The notes beneath the pieces were generated by a model. The model worked only from the letters and a program-made list of their open reading frames with translations. It was not told where the DNA came from and did no database searches. From positions 2,441,361 to 2,505,360 of the forward strand of contig NC_017167.1 of the NCBI RefSeq assembly GCF_000219875.1: a DNA stretch of 64,000 bases, read 5' to 3'. The stretch is from Alicyclobacillus acidocaldarius subsp. acidocaldarius Tc-4-1. GTDB taxonomy: Bacteria > Bacillota > Bacilli > Alicyclobacillales > Alicyclobacillaceae. The translations under genes and the position numbers were made by a program. Of this stretch, positions 1 through 7,600 are shown one piece after another (within the stretch, counting starts at the first letter, position 1; each line of letters starts with the position of its first letter).

Positions 1-399
1 GCAAGACTTCCACTCGTTGTTTTGCACCTGCACAGCCACCAAACCGGCCCGGCTGGGACTCCCCCAAATCGCATCTTCTCGCAGACGCAGCTGCTCTACG
101 GGATCAAGCTCTGCGATGGGGATAACACGGAGACGCGTGGACTTGCTGGTATTCTTGCTGGCTTCCTGATGGCGCAGCCCGTCAATCCACCTGTCCAGCG
201 GCCCCGGCTGGGACACCGTTCGCCACCAAAACCGAAGATACCCCCGCACCGTCTCACCGCGTACAGGGTGACTCGGATCCACCCGCTGCGACCGAATCCC
301 CGCGCCAATTACGGGCGTGAGTGTTCGAATAGAGGCGCTCGCGATACACTTCGGGCGTTCATCGATTTGAGGAAGTTGAATCTCCGGAACCTTGCTCAT
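1..399 (-). CDS. cmr1: Type III-B CRISPR RAMP protein Cmr1, 5' part only
   Basis: Manual translation from the ATG at 399-397 stays open for 133 codons and runs off the left window edge. The ribosome binding site GAGAGGAGA precedes the start. The protein has the Cmr1 N-terminal pattern: IRTLTPVIGAG near residues 24-34, then a glycine-rich stretch leading into GYLRFWWRTV near 53-62, then LREDAIWGSPSRAG near 107-120. In the family this is the RAMP strand-helix followed by the 'RfWWR' and 'E..iFGs' motifs. Cmr1 caps the Cmr effector that binds crRNA and cleaves target RNA. The start lies inside the tail of the upstream CARF-HEPN reading frame, so the two are likely translationally coupled. The rest of the cmr operon should lie beyond position 1. 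Confidence 0.85.
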   Translation of the reverse strand, partial: MSKVPEIQLPQIDERPKCIASASIRTLTPVIGAGIRSQRVDPSHPVRGETVRGYLRFWWRTVSQPGPLDRWIDGLRHQEASKNTSKSTRLRVIPIAELDPVEQLRLREDAIWGSPSRAGLVAVQVQNNEWKSC

Positions 400-1725
400 C
401 CGACGTCTCCTCTCGCGTTTGCATGAACTCCAACAGCCTATCCATCGGCGCGACAATCGCAGTTCGAAACGTCTGCTCAGACGTGTTCTGGACGCCACAC
501 TGAAAAAATCCGTGATTTAACTGATTGCGCAAATTCGAAACGTCGGAGATATCGCCTGAGAAACGCTCCAGAAAAGCACGGGCCGCATTCCATCGGTCTT
601 CAGCAACCCCTTCCAGCTTAACGTCGTCCTGGGGGGGGGCGCTTGCGGCGCGCTTGACTTCGACTGCTGCGCCTTTCCATGTGCCCACCGAAGCAACTGT
701 TCGCGAACTTTGTCGTTAAAAACGTCCACACCCGCCAGTTCACAAGCGTGAGTCGCGTACAACTCTCTCATCGTCGTGTACGCCTGGTGAATCATGCCGC
801 GATCCAGGTACCAGCGGACCATCGCAAGCATGAGTGGCACCCACTCCGCCTGGCATAGTGGCTCAATTTGCTCCCGCGCCTGATGCAGAATTCTTAGCAG
901 CGGATAGAAACTGGCTGCAGCCTCCGCGGGCTCGGCGAAACGGCGCTGACACTCATCCAAAGCGTCGAGAGCCTCCCTGGCAGCACAAGATACCTCGTGA
1001 TGCTTCGTAAGGCGCATCGTTTTCCACAAGACATTCCACTTGCTAGCAAACTTCTGAAGCGGCGATAAGAAAGAGGCTTGCGTTGGACTTCTCCTCGCGA
1101 CGGAACTTTGAATTTCCCTCACCAAGCGCTCCACACCGCTCGCGTCCGGGCCCTTGAGAGCACGGGACATCTCAAGAACCCACTCCTGCAATTGTGCAAG
1201 GGCTGTTAGGTCAAGGACGTCACCCGTGTCAGCACCATAAAGAATGAGATCCAATTGGATCCCTTGGATGACGTACGTGTAATGCAGCAACGTGAGCACG
1301 AGCATCGGGAAGTATCGAAAGGAGTGTGTAACGTCCACAGCAATGTGCACGTCCGCCCCTCTTTCCGACGCTTGGGCCAACATGCCTACCAACGTATCGA
1401 AATTGCGCCACACACTTTGATCACACGGCTCTTGGTCGAACCCCACCTCGTGAATGGCGATTCCCATGCGTTCGGCCTGAGTGTAAAGTTGATCGTGAAG
1501 CGTCGCCTCGCCTTCTTCGGGCGGTTTTACCCAGTTCTCCCGAGCTCGTTCGGTCAACACCACCCAAACTTCATTGGGACGAAATGGGATTACCCCGCGC
1601 CGCATCCACTCGAGCGCCGTAACCTGAAAGTAACGGCTGTTGGAGACCTCGTCCTCCCATCTGTAGTCTACTTTTCGAGGTGAGCTTCCCCCGACAAACG
1701 TGAGAAAGATGTTTTGGGCAGCCAT
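359..1725 (-). CDS. CARF-HEPN CRISPR ancillary ribonuclease (Csx1/Csx2, TM1812-like), frame broken in a G9 tract
   Basis: The start is the ATG at 1725-1723, with AGAGGAGGAAG upstream. The N-terminal half is a CARF sensor of the TM1812 type: IFLTFVGG at residues 5-12, YFQVTALEWM, and AVDVTHSFRYFPML around 130. As written the frame ends at 517 (402 residues). Its last ~38 residues look unrelated to the family. In the -1 frame, beginning at the C9 tract (plus-strand G9, 631-639), the protein continues to a stop at 359. That part contains RNQLNH, the RNxxxH catalytic motif of HEPN ribonucleases. One more C, or -1 slippage, would give about 455 residues with both domains. The family is activated by cyclic oligoadenylate made by the type III Cas10/Cmr2 subunit. 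The truncated form would have no nuclease motif. Confidence 0.8.
631..639. repeat. G9 homopolymer at the CARF/HEPN frame break
   Basis: Nine consecutive G (nine C on the coding strand) sit between the CARF part and the HEPN part of the CRISPR ancillary gene. Reading nine bases leads to an early stop at 517. Reading ten joins the CARF frame to the HEPN frame through an Ala-Pro-rich linker. Tracts of this length are prone to replication slippage, transcriptional slippage and sequencing error. Confidence 0.9.
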
Positions 1726-1739
1726 CGTCTTCCTCCTCT

Positions 1740-2834
1740 TCAGGATCTCACGCTTGGACTCCAAAGCTCTTCGACGTCGTAACCATCTCCCGTCCGAACG
1801 ACTTTCACGCGCTCGTAGGCGTACCGATGAGCTTTGGGCCTTCGCAGTTGCCGCTCGTATTCGTCATGGTTCGCGTAGGCAGCATAAACGCGCTGAACGA
1901 TGCCCTTTTCATAAAAGAGTCGGTACGGGTTGTCGCCGTCGTCGAACACGAAGTGGCCGTTTTTCAACTCCGTTTTGCTCTCCCTCAATTGAGGATCTCG
2001 CGCGAATTTGAAGATTCGGTCACGCAGCTCGGAAGAGTTGATCACCGCCTCTTTCACTTCCTTCGTCATATCCACCACAGCGGCATCATGCTCAAACGCG
2101 AAGAGCAGCAGACTGCCCGTGCCGTTCAACGCGCACACGTCATCGACTTCGTCGATGTATCCGAGCCGCAGCAATCTTTGATACTCCGCTCGATCTTTCC
2201 ATTCTCCCACATTTGCACCGTAGCGCAGGTGAGCGAACACCTCATAGTTGGCCTCTACGACGCGAGTGTCCAACTCAAAAGGCAATGGATGCATGACGAG
2301 GATGGAAGGGCTTTGCTCATACTTGTATATCAAGGGCAGGTGGTAGATGAACGCCATGGCTGAAGTGTATGGCGTGATGGCTTTATATCCGGAGGTCACG
2401 TTGATGAGCACGGTTGGATCGTTGGGATCGTTCGGAAACTCCTCATCCACGATCTTGTGAATTCTCTCCAAGAACGACGGCAATCCTTTTCTAAGAAAGG
2501 CGACGCTATCATAGGGATCCAATCCTTGAATTCGATCCTGCTTTTCATTGAAAATACATTCGCCACCCTGCTCTTCCGTGACCTGCTGAATGGCCTTTGC
2601 CGCGAGGACCGCTTCATGAGAATCCGGCACGAGCAGGTGATGCTCAATGTAGTCCTTTTTATAGGCCGGTACATTCTGCGCACCACGATAGATGGACATC
2701 TCAACGGACCTATGTGGATAGGCCGTCAGGTTCGCAACCAATTGAGGATACGCATGCTCTCCCCATTGCTCCTTCGGAATGCCATTCCACGCCGACACAC
2801 CGACAACCGAGATCAGCCGACGCCTCTTTGGCAC
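1740..2834 (-). CDS. CARF-RelE fusion, Cami1-like cyclic-oligoadenylate-activated ribonuclease candidate
   Basis: This 364-residue protein starts at a GTG at 2834. The N-terminal ~185 residues form a CARF/APE2256-type sensor. LISVVGVS at 7-14 is the first strand and LINVTSGYKAITPY at 143-156 matches the ligand-loop signature. A helical linker follows (about 190-235). Residues ~243-335 look like a RelE toxin fold: a strand at SLLLFAFEHD, helices rich in charged residues, LKNGHFVF, then YRLFYEKGIVQRVYAAY. The published CARF-RelE enzyme Cami1 cleaves ribosome-bound mRNA when type III CRISPR makes cA4. The same activity here is inference from domain order. The gene is the first of the run, 14 bases before the CARF-HEPN gene. 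Other possibility: a CARF-winged-helix regulator, which the C-terminal strand pattern fits less well. Confidence 0.72.
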   Translation of the reverse strand: MPKRRRLISVVGVSAWNGIPKEQWGEHAYPQLVANLTAYPHRSVEMSIYRGAQNVPAYKKDYIEHHLLVPDSHEAVLAAKAIQQVTEEQGGECIFNEKQDRIQGLDPYDSVAFLRKGLPSFLERIHKIVDEEFPNDPNDPTVLINVTSGYKAITPYTSAMAFIYHLPLIYKYEQSPSILVMHPLPFELDTRVVEANYEVFAHLRYGANVGEWKDRAEYQRLLRLGYIDEVDDVCALNGTGSLLLFAFEHDAAVVDMTKEVKEAVINSSELRDRIFKFARDPQLRESKTELKNGHFVFDDGDNPYRLFYEKGIVQRVYAAYANHDEYERQLRRPKAHRYAYERVKVVRTGDGYDVEELWSPSVRS

Positions 2835-2977
2835 GCTCGCTCACCCACTCACATGAATCACCTGATCGCCATGCAAAATTCGACGAGAACATCCGAAATC
2901 CTTCCTCATGTCGACAACATTTTCTGATTGAGCCTCGCCACGGAAAGAATGACGCGACCGTCCTCCCACTCCCGCGC

Positions 2978-2983
2978 TATAAT
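2978..2983 (+). promoter_or_regulatory. Possible -10 element for the 67-residue membrane protein gene
   Basis: A perfect TATAAT lies 30 bases before the ATG at 3013. No good -35 hexamer is seen at 16-18 bases upstream. The 178-base gap 2835-3012 otherwise shows no gene and no CRISPR repeats. Confidence 0.4.
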
Positions 2984-3012
2984 GAAACCGTTACCGAATC
3001 GAGGTGAGGCGC

Positions 3013-3207
3013 ATGAATCGGAACTGGCTGCGCATCCTCTCCATCGCCATCCCGGTGGCATGCCTCGTGGTCTCGGCCATCACGGCGCGCTGGGGTCTTC
3101 TTTTCCTGTGCATCACCCCTGCGTTTCTCCAGTGGGGCTTTGGCATCGGGGAGCGCAAGCGGAAACACGGCGATGATCAACAAAACCCGCCATGGGGCGG
3201 GTCATGA
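3013..3207 (+). CDS. Small two-helix membrane protein, unknown function
   Basis: The product has 64 residues from the ATG at 3013, with GAGGTGAGGCG just upstream; a GTG three codons earlier (3004) is an alternative start. Two hydrophobic segments are visible, about residues 5-22 (ILSIAIPVACLVVSAI) and 26-43 (WGLLFLCITPAFLQWGFGI). A short basic, hydrophilic tail rich in Lys, Arg and Pro follows. I do not recognise the family. It stands alone, and its stop lies beside the stop of a possible opposing small gene. Confidence 0.55.
   Translation: MNRNWLRILSIAIPVACLVVSAITARWGLLFLCITPAFLQWGFGIGERKRKHGDDQQNPPWGGS
3182..3201 (-). terminator. Rho-independent terminator on the minus strand
   Basis: Read on the minus strand, CCCGCC and GGCGGG form a 6-bp stem with a 4-base loop, followed by TTTTGTT. 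It sits directly after the stop of the 33-codon minus-strand ORF and inside the end of the plus-strand small gene. Confidence 0.55.
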
Positions 3208-3303
3208 ACGGCGATCTTTTCGCTTGTCGCGCTCCGCTTGCGCACTTCTCCAGATAAATAAGCCCAGCATCGCGAGGCCCAGAAGTTCAAACATCGCTTG
3301 CAT
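3202..3303 (-). CDS. Possible 33-residue single-pass membrane peptide
   Basis: From the ATG at 3303 this encodes MQAMFELLGLAMLGLFIW followed by a very basic tail (RSAQAERDKRKDRRS) and a stop at 3202. The pattern is one transmembrane helix and a positive cytoplasmic end. GAGGTG lies 7 bases upstream of the ATG, and a T-tailed hairpin follows the stop immediately. These three signals support a real gene. Its short length and lack of recognised homology leave doubt. Confidence 0.4.
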   Translation of the reverse strand: MQAMFELLGLAMLGLFIWRSAQAERDKRKDRRS

Positions 3304-3337
3304 GACACACACCTCGCATGGAAAGGATGGCCGCCCC

Positions 3338-4516
3338 ATGGGCAACCGCATCCCGCTGTTTTACGCCGTGACGGCACTGTACTGGTTTTCGACCTACACG
3401 TACGTGCCGCTTCTGTCGCCGTACGTCGTTGCCATCGGGGGATCGCTCAGCATGGCGGGGATGGTCGTAGGCTCCTATGGCTTCTCGCAGATGCTCGTGC
3501 GGGTGCCCATCGGCGTGTGGTCCGACAAAATTCGCACCCGAAAGCCCTTCGTCATCGCGGGCGGCGCCATCGGCATGCTGTCGAGCCTAGGCTTCGCTGT
3601 AACTCATTCCGTCCTCTGGGCGCTCACGTTCCGCCTTCTCGCCGGCATCGCAGCCGGTTGCTGGGTCGTCTTCACCGTGCTCTACGCGAGCTATCACCAA
3701 CCCGACGAGGCGCCGAAGGCGATGGGCATCCTCAGCTTCTACACTTCCATTGGCCAGCTCGCGGCATCGACGCTCGGCGGCGTGATGGCCGAGCGATACG
3801 GCTGGCACGCGGCCTTCTGGCTCGGCGCCGCCGGTGGACTCGCGGCCACCCTCCTCGCCTGTTTCATCGTCGACAAGCCTCCCGCGCGCGATCAAGCCGG
3901 CATCCGCGTCGGCGACATGCTGACGGTCGGGCGGGATCGCATTGTCCTCGGCGTTTCGTTCCTCGCGGTCCTCGCGCAGGTCGTCACCTTCACCACGATG
4001 TTCGGATTCACGCCGGAGCAGGCGACGCGCCTTGGGGCGAACAAGGCCGATCTCAGCTGGCTCACGCTCGCGGCCACGCTCCCAAACGCCATCGCGTCGT
4101 ACTTCAGCGGCAGCTTGTTCTCGCGCTGGATGGGCGAGCGGAACGTGGTGGCGAGCGGATTTGCCATCGCGGCGCTCTTTACGGCGGCGATTCCACTCTG
4201 CCACGCCCTACCGCTTCTGTACGTCACCCAAGCCGTGAACGGCTTTGGCCAAGGACTGTGCATGCCCGTGCTCATGGGCCTCGCTATCCGCCACATCGAG
4301 GCGGGCCGCCGCGCGACGGCGATGGGCTTCTATCAGGCCATCTACGCCGTCGGCATGTTCGGCGGGCCCGCCGTTGTCGGTTGGCTGGGCGATCACGCCG
4401 GCCTCAGCCGCGGCTTCCTCGCCGTCGCCGCGACGAGTGTGATCGCCTGCGCCCTAACCTTCGCGCTTGCACCCAGTCGCGCGTCGGCATCTCAGGTCAT
4501 CACGCGCTCCAGCTGA
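3338..4516 (+). CDS. Major facilitator superfamily transporter
   Basis: The product has 392 residues. AAAGGA at 3322-3327 places the start at ATG 3338; upstream in-frame ATGs lack a good site. About twelve hydrophobic helices are visible. The loop 2-3 MFS signature appears as GVWSDKIRTRKPF near residue 60. A second half of similar layout follows (GSLFSRWMGERNV). It is a drug or metabolite exporter/uptake protein of unknown substrate in the cytoplasmic membrane. Its 3' end overlaps the convergent NYN-domain gene by 25 bases. Confidence 0.8.
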   Translation: MGNRIPLFYAVTALYWFSTYTYVPLLSPYVVAIGGSLSMAGMVVGSYGFSQMLVRVPIGVWSDKIRTRKPFVIAGGAIGMLSSLGFAVTHSVLWALTFRLLAGIAAGCWVVFTVLYASYHQPDEAPKAMGILSFYTSIGQLAASTLGGVMAERYGWHAAFWLGAAGGLAATLLACFIVDKPPARDQAGIRVGDMLTVGRDRIVLGVSFLAVLAQVVTFTTMFGFTPEQATRLGANKADLSWLTLAATLPNAIASYFSGSLFSRWMGERNVVASGFAIAALFTAAIPLCHALPLLYVTQAVNGFGQGLCMPVLMGLAIRHIEAGRRATAMGFYQAIYAVGMFGGPAVVGWLGDHAGLSRGFLAVAATSVIACALTFALAPSRASASQVITRSS

Positions 4517-4998
4517 TCGCGCAGCGTGTTTACGTCGATGAAGTGCATCCCGGCCACCATGCGGAGTTCAGACGCGATAAATCCGGCGGTGGAGAGCACG
4601 ATGAATTTTTTGCCACGGGCCCGCAACAGCTGGAGGGCCCGCTCAAAGTCGCCATCTCCACTGACCAGGATGGCCATGTCGTAATTGTCAATGGTATTGA
4701 ACATGTCCAGCACAATCTCGATGTCCAGGTTGGCTTTTCGCGTGATGGACCCGTCCTCCTGGACGATTTCCTTGATGTCTTTGGTCACGATGGAGTACCC
4801 GCTGTACGCGAGCATGTCCAAATACTTCTGCTCCCGGACGTCGCTCGGAGAACTTCTACCTATATAGTAGAACGCGTCCACCAGTTCGCCTTTGCTCTTG
4901 GCCCACTCCAACAACTTCTGCGCGTCGATGGTCCACTTCAGTTTGTCTCGCTGCATGTAGTAGTAGTTCGCACCATCGACGAAGAGCGAAACTCTCAT
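4492..4998 (-). CDS. NYN/LabA-like PIN-domain protein (DUF88), probable ribonuclease
   Basis: The product has 168 residues from ATG 4998, with AAAGGAGTCATCG upstream. The NYN fold is shown by MRVSLFVDGANYYYMQRD at the N-terminus (first catalytic Asp), KANLDIEIVLDMF near 90-103, and ILVSGDGDFERALQLLRARG near 112-130 with the paired acidic residues. NYN proteins are metal-dependent nucleases related to PIN domains, usually acting on RNA; the target is not known. It stands alone, tail to tail with the MFS gene. Confidence 0.85.
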   Translation of the reverse strand: MRVSLFVDGANYYYMQRDKLKWTIDAQKLLEWAKSKGELVDAFYYIGRSSPSDVREQKYLDMLAYSGYSIVTKDIKEIVQEDGSITRKANLDIEIVLDMFNTIDNYDMAILVSGDGDFERALQLLRARGKKFIVLSTAGFIASELRMVAGMHFIDVNTLRDQLERVMT

Positions 4999-5087
4999 CT
5001 TTCGATGACTCCTTTTCTCTGGTTGGCTCGGCGCTTACGCTGTGGTGCAAACCAGGTTGCCCAAGTCCCTGTGTCGAAGGGGCGCGA

Positions 5088-6287
5088 TCACGTCGGCATC
5101 GGCTCCATAGCAGAAGCAAACAACGTCTCGTGCACGGCGAGGAGCGAGGCGCCGATGGCCACGGCGTGCTGACTCCCCACGCGCACGGGGATCTGCTTGT
5201 TTTGGAGCAGCGCGCGGTGCTTGATGACGCGCTCCACTTCAGGGAGCACGAACGTGGCAGCGCGCGCCACACTCCCCCCGAGGATGACCTCGTCGGGGTT
5301 AAGCAGGTTCAAGAGATTGGCAATACCAAGGCCAAGATGCTGCCCCAGCGAATGAAACGCGCGAATGCACGCGCGATTGTCGTTCTGAGCCTGTTCCAGC
5401 GCCTGCTCGAGCAGCGATTCGCGCACATTCAACGCGGACAAATCCGCGCCGGCTTCGCGCAAATACCTCATCAGACCGCGCTCGGAAGCGTACTCCTCCC
5501 AACATCCGTAACTTCCACACATGCACGCTGAACCCATGGGATTGATGGTCATATGGCCCGCCTCGCCCGCGATGCCATCCCGGCCGCGGTATAGCTTTCC
5601 CTCGATGACGATGCCGGCCCCAATGCCGAGTCCCATGTTCACAAACACGAGGTTTTTGAGCTTCATGGCGTGCGCCATGTACTCGTTCCAGGCGCCGCAG
5701 TTGGCGTCGTTATCGAGAAAGAGCGGGATATCGACGCTCCGGCCGAGATCGGCGAGAATCTCCCATTCGCCGACAAAGGCGCTCGGGAGGTAGTACACGG
5801 CACCTCGGCGGAAGTCCACCATGCCCGGAAGCGCGAGGCACGCACCGAGGAGTCCGTACGGGCTCGGAGGAGCCGCGGCGATGGCCTTCCGCAGCTCCTC
5901 CTCAATCGCCTCGAGCAACACAGCTCGCACGTCCTGCGCCTCGGAAAGCCCTAGGGCCCGCACCTGGCGATACACCGGCTCGCCGCGGATGTTACACACG
6001 ACCGTCGTCATGTGCGACAGTTGTACGTCCACGCCGATGGCGTACGCCGCATTGGCGTTGAAGCGAAGAAGGATGGGCTTGCGTCCGCCGCTCGACGATC
6101 CATACCCGACCTCGAGCACCAACTGCTCCGCAATCAACTCATCCACGATATTCGACACGGTGGCCTTGTTAAGGCCGGTCATCTGCGAGATGTCGATGCG
6201 CGAGGTGGTCCGGAGATCGCGAATCAGCTTGAGGACCGTGGCGCGGTTCATTCGGCGCATGGCCGAAGCGTCGACGTTGGCGTGCAA
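5088..6287 (-). CDS. ROK-family transcriptional repressor (XylR/NagC type)
   Basis: I place the start at the TTG at 6287, preceded by GAGGGGTGACC, giving about 399 residues. The ATG at 6329 would add 14 residues but has no ribosome site. A winged-helix DNA-binding domain comes first (RATVLKLIRDLRTTSRIDIS...GLNKATVSNIVDELI). A ROK domain follows, with a GxGIG-type motif (VNMGLGIGAGIVI), EAGHMTINP, and the zinc ligands of CMCGSYGCWEEYAS. The family binds a sugar and controls sugar uptake genes. It is divergent from a HAMP protein and a sugar-binding lipoprotein, its likely targets. Confidence 0.85.
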   Translation of the reverse strand: MHANVDASAMRRMNRATVLKLIRDLRTTSRIDISQMTGLNKATVSNIVDELIAEQLVLEVGYGSSSGGRKPILLRFNANAAYAIGVDVQLSHMTTVVCNIRGEPVYRQVRALGLSEAQDVRAVLLEAIEEELRKAIAAAPPSPYGLLGACLALPGMVDFRRGAVYYLPSAFVGEWEILADLGRSVDIPLFLDNDANCGAWNEYMAHAMKLKNLVFVNMGLGIGAGIVIEGKLYRGRDGIAGEAGHMTINPMGSACMCGSYGCWEEYASERGLMRYLREAGADLSALNVRESLLEQALEQAQNDNRACIRAFHSLGQHLGLGIANLLNLLNPDEVILGGSVARAATFVLPEVERVIKHRALLQNKQIPVRVGSQHAVAIGASLLAVHETLFASAMEPMPT

Positions 6288-6467
6288 CCCTCGGTCACCC
6301 CTCGAATTGGCGGCCCCATTGCCTCGCATGGCGGACGATGCGTCCGTCTATTGCAAAGCCCCGCGGAATGCCCTAGCATGAAGGTCATAGAATGCGAGAA
6401 TGGCACGTTACGTATCAGTATACGCCGTCCGGCGGTTGAACAGAAGTGGGACGGAGGAGGAGCCCGC

Positions 6468-7583
6468 TTGACCCTGTTTCGCAAACTCGTCATCCTGTTC
6501 AGCGTCGTGATCCTCGGCACCCTTTCCGCCACGCTGACCATCGTCTATTTCAAGAGCCGCGAGAGCATTATCGATCTATCGAAGGAGAAAGCGGTTTCTA
6601 TTGTCCAGACCATCGACTCGGCGCTCCTCAGCGACGTCCCGGACTATCAGTTCGAATCCGTGCTGCTCAATCTGAAACGACAAAATCCGGATCTGGTTTC
6701 GTTCGACATCTACAAATTAAATGACTTTCTGTACGACATCGCGTCGACGGATCCTCGCCGCATCGGCAGCCAGGCGTCCCCTTCGAGCACCATCGCGCTC
6801 GGCGAGCGGAGAATCCTCACATCCCTCGAGGGTTCCACTATCGATCTCGTCGTGCCCCTCACAGGCTACGCCGGCATGCAATACAGCGCGAACGTCCGCT
6901 TGTCCATCGCGTCAGATTTGGCCTCGTTGCAGAGCCTCCTCACGGACATTCTGGTGGCAGGCGCCTGCGCCTTGCTCGTGGCCGTCGCGTGCGCGTGGTT
7001 GTTCACGCGGCAGGTGCTGTCGAAGCCACTGCAGTCCATGATGGACGCGGCCAACGAGATTGCTGCGGGCAATTTTTCCGTGACGCTTTACGCCTCACGG
7101 CGCAGGGACGAATTGGGAAGCCTCGCGCGCGGCTTCGAGCGCATGGCGCGGAGCCTGCAACAGCTGGTGTCTCAGATGGGGGAGACCGCGGAAGAGCTGT
7201 ACAGCGACTTCAAGCAACTCATCGAAAATGGCGACTACACCGCCCACGGCGCGCTGCACATGGCGGACGTGTTGCAGCACGTGCGCGACGGGATCGAGCG
7301 CGTCATGGCCAACGTGCGCCAGTTGGACGGGCACCTTGCGGAAGCGGCAGCAGCAAGCGCAGAGACGCGCCGGTCACGGAGCAACGAGCCGGATTTCGAA
7401 CCCATGCGGCGGACCGTGAGCCGGCTCATGGACGACCTCGCGCAGGTGATGCGCGATCTCGACGGCCTGTCCACGACAGCGCGGGGGCAACTGTCCGCGG
7501 TGCAGCAGGTGAACCGGACGGCCGGCCGGCTGAGCGAGCGCGCGAGCGAGCTCCATCAGCTGATGGCGAGCTTCGAAGTGTAG
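6468..7583 (+). CDS. HAMP-domain membrane sensor-like protein without an output domain
   Basis: The product has about 371 residues from a TTG at 6468 behind GGAGGAGGAG. A transmembrane helix (KLVILFSVVILGTLSATLTI) comes first. An extracytoplasmic region of ~140 residues follows, then a second helix (ILVAGACALLVAVACAWLF). A HAMP domain comes next (SKPLQSMMDAANEIAAGNFSV...DELGSLARGFERMARSL). The rest is long Ala/Gln-rich coiled coil. There is no methyl-accepting hairpin tip, kinase, GGDEF or other enzymatic domain. The next gene, 17 bases on, encodes a sugar-binding lipoprotein. I infer that the pair senses an extracellular solute, though the output is not apparent. Confidence 0.7.
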   Translation: MTLFRKLVILFSVVILGTLSATLTIVYFKSRESIIDLSKEKAVSIVQTIDSALLSDVPDYQFESVLLNLKRQNPDLVSFDIYKLNDFLYDIASTDPRRIGSQASPSSTIALGERRILTSLEGSTIDLVVPLTGYAGMQYSANVRLSIASDLASLQSLLTDILVAGACALLVAVACAWLFTRQVLSKPLQSMMDAANEIAAGNFSVTLYASRRRDELGSLARGFERMARSLQQLVSQMGETAEELYSDFKQLIENGDYTAHGALHMADVLQHVRDGIERVMANVRQLDGHLAEAAAASAETRRSRSNEPDFEPMRRTVSRLMDDLAQVMRDLDGLSTTARGQLSAVQQVNRTAGRLSERASELHQLMASFEV

Positions 7584-7600
7584 AAGGCGGAGGTGGAAGC

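Noticed and set aside
1-3000. CRISPR array near the Cmr genes
   Set aside because: No regularly spaced repeats of 25-40 bases were seen on either strand in the CRISPR-linked region.
3298-5172. 624-codon plus-strand frame over the MFS and NYN genes
   Set aside because: Runs out of frame through a clear MFS gene and antisense through the NYN gene; composition is of shadow type.
6260-6329. ATG 6329 or ATG 6260 as start of the ROK repressor
   Set aside because: Neither has a ribosome site. TTG 6287 has GAGGGGTGA at good spacing and gives the usual N-terminal length.
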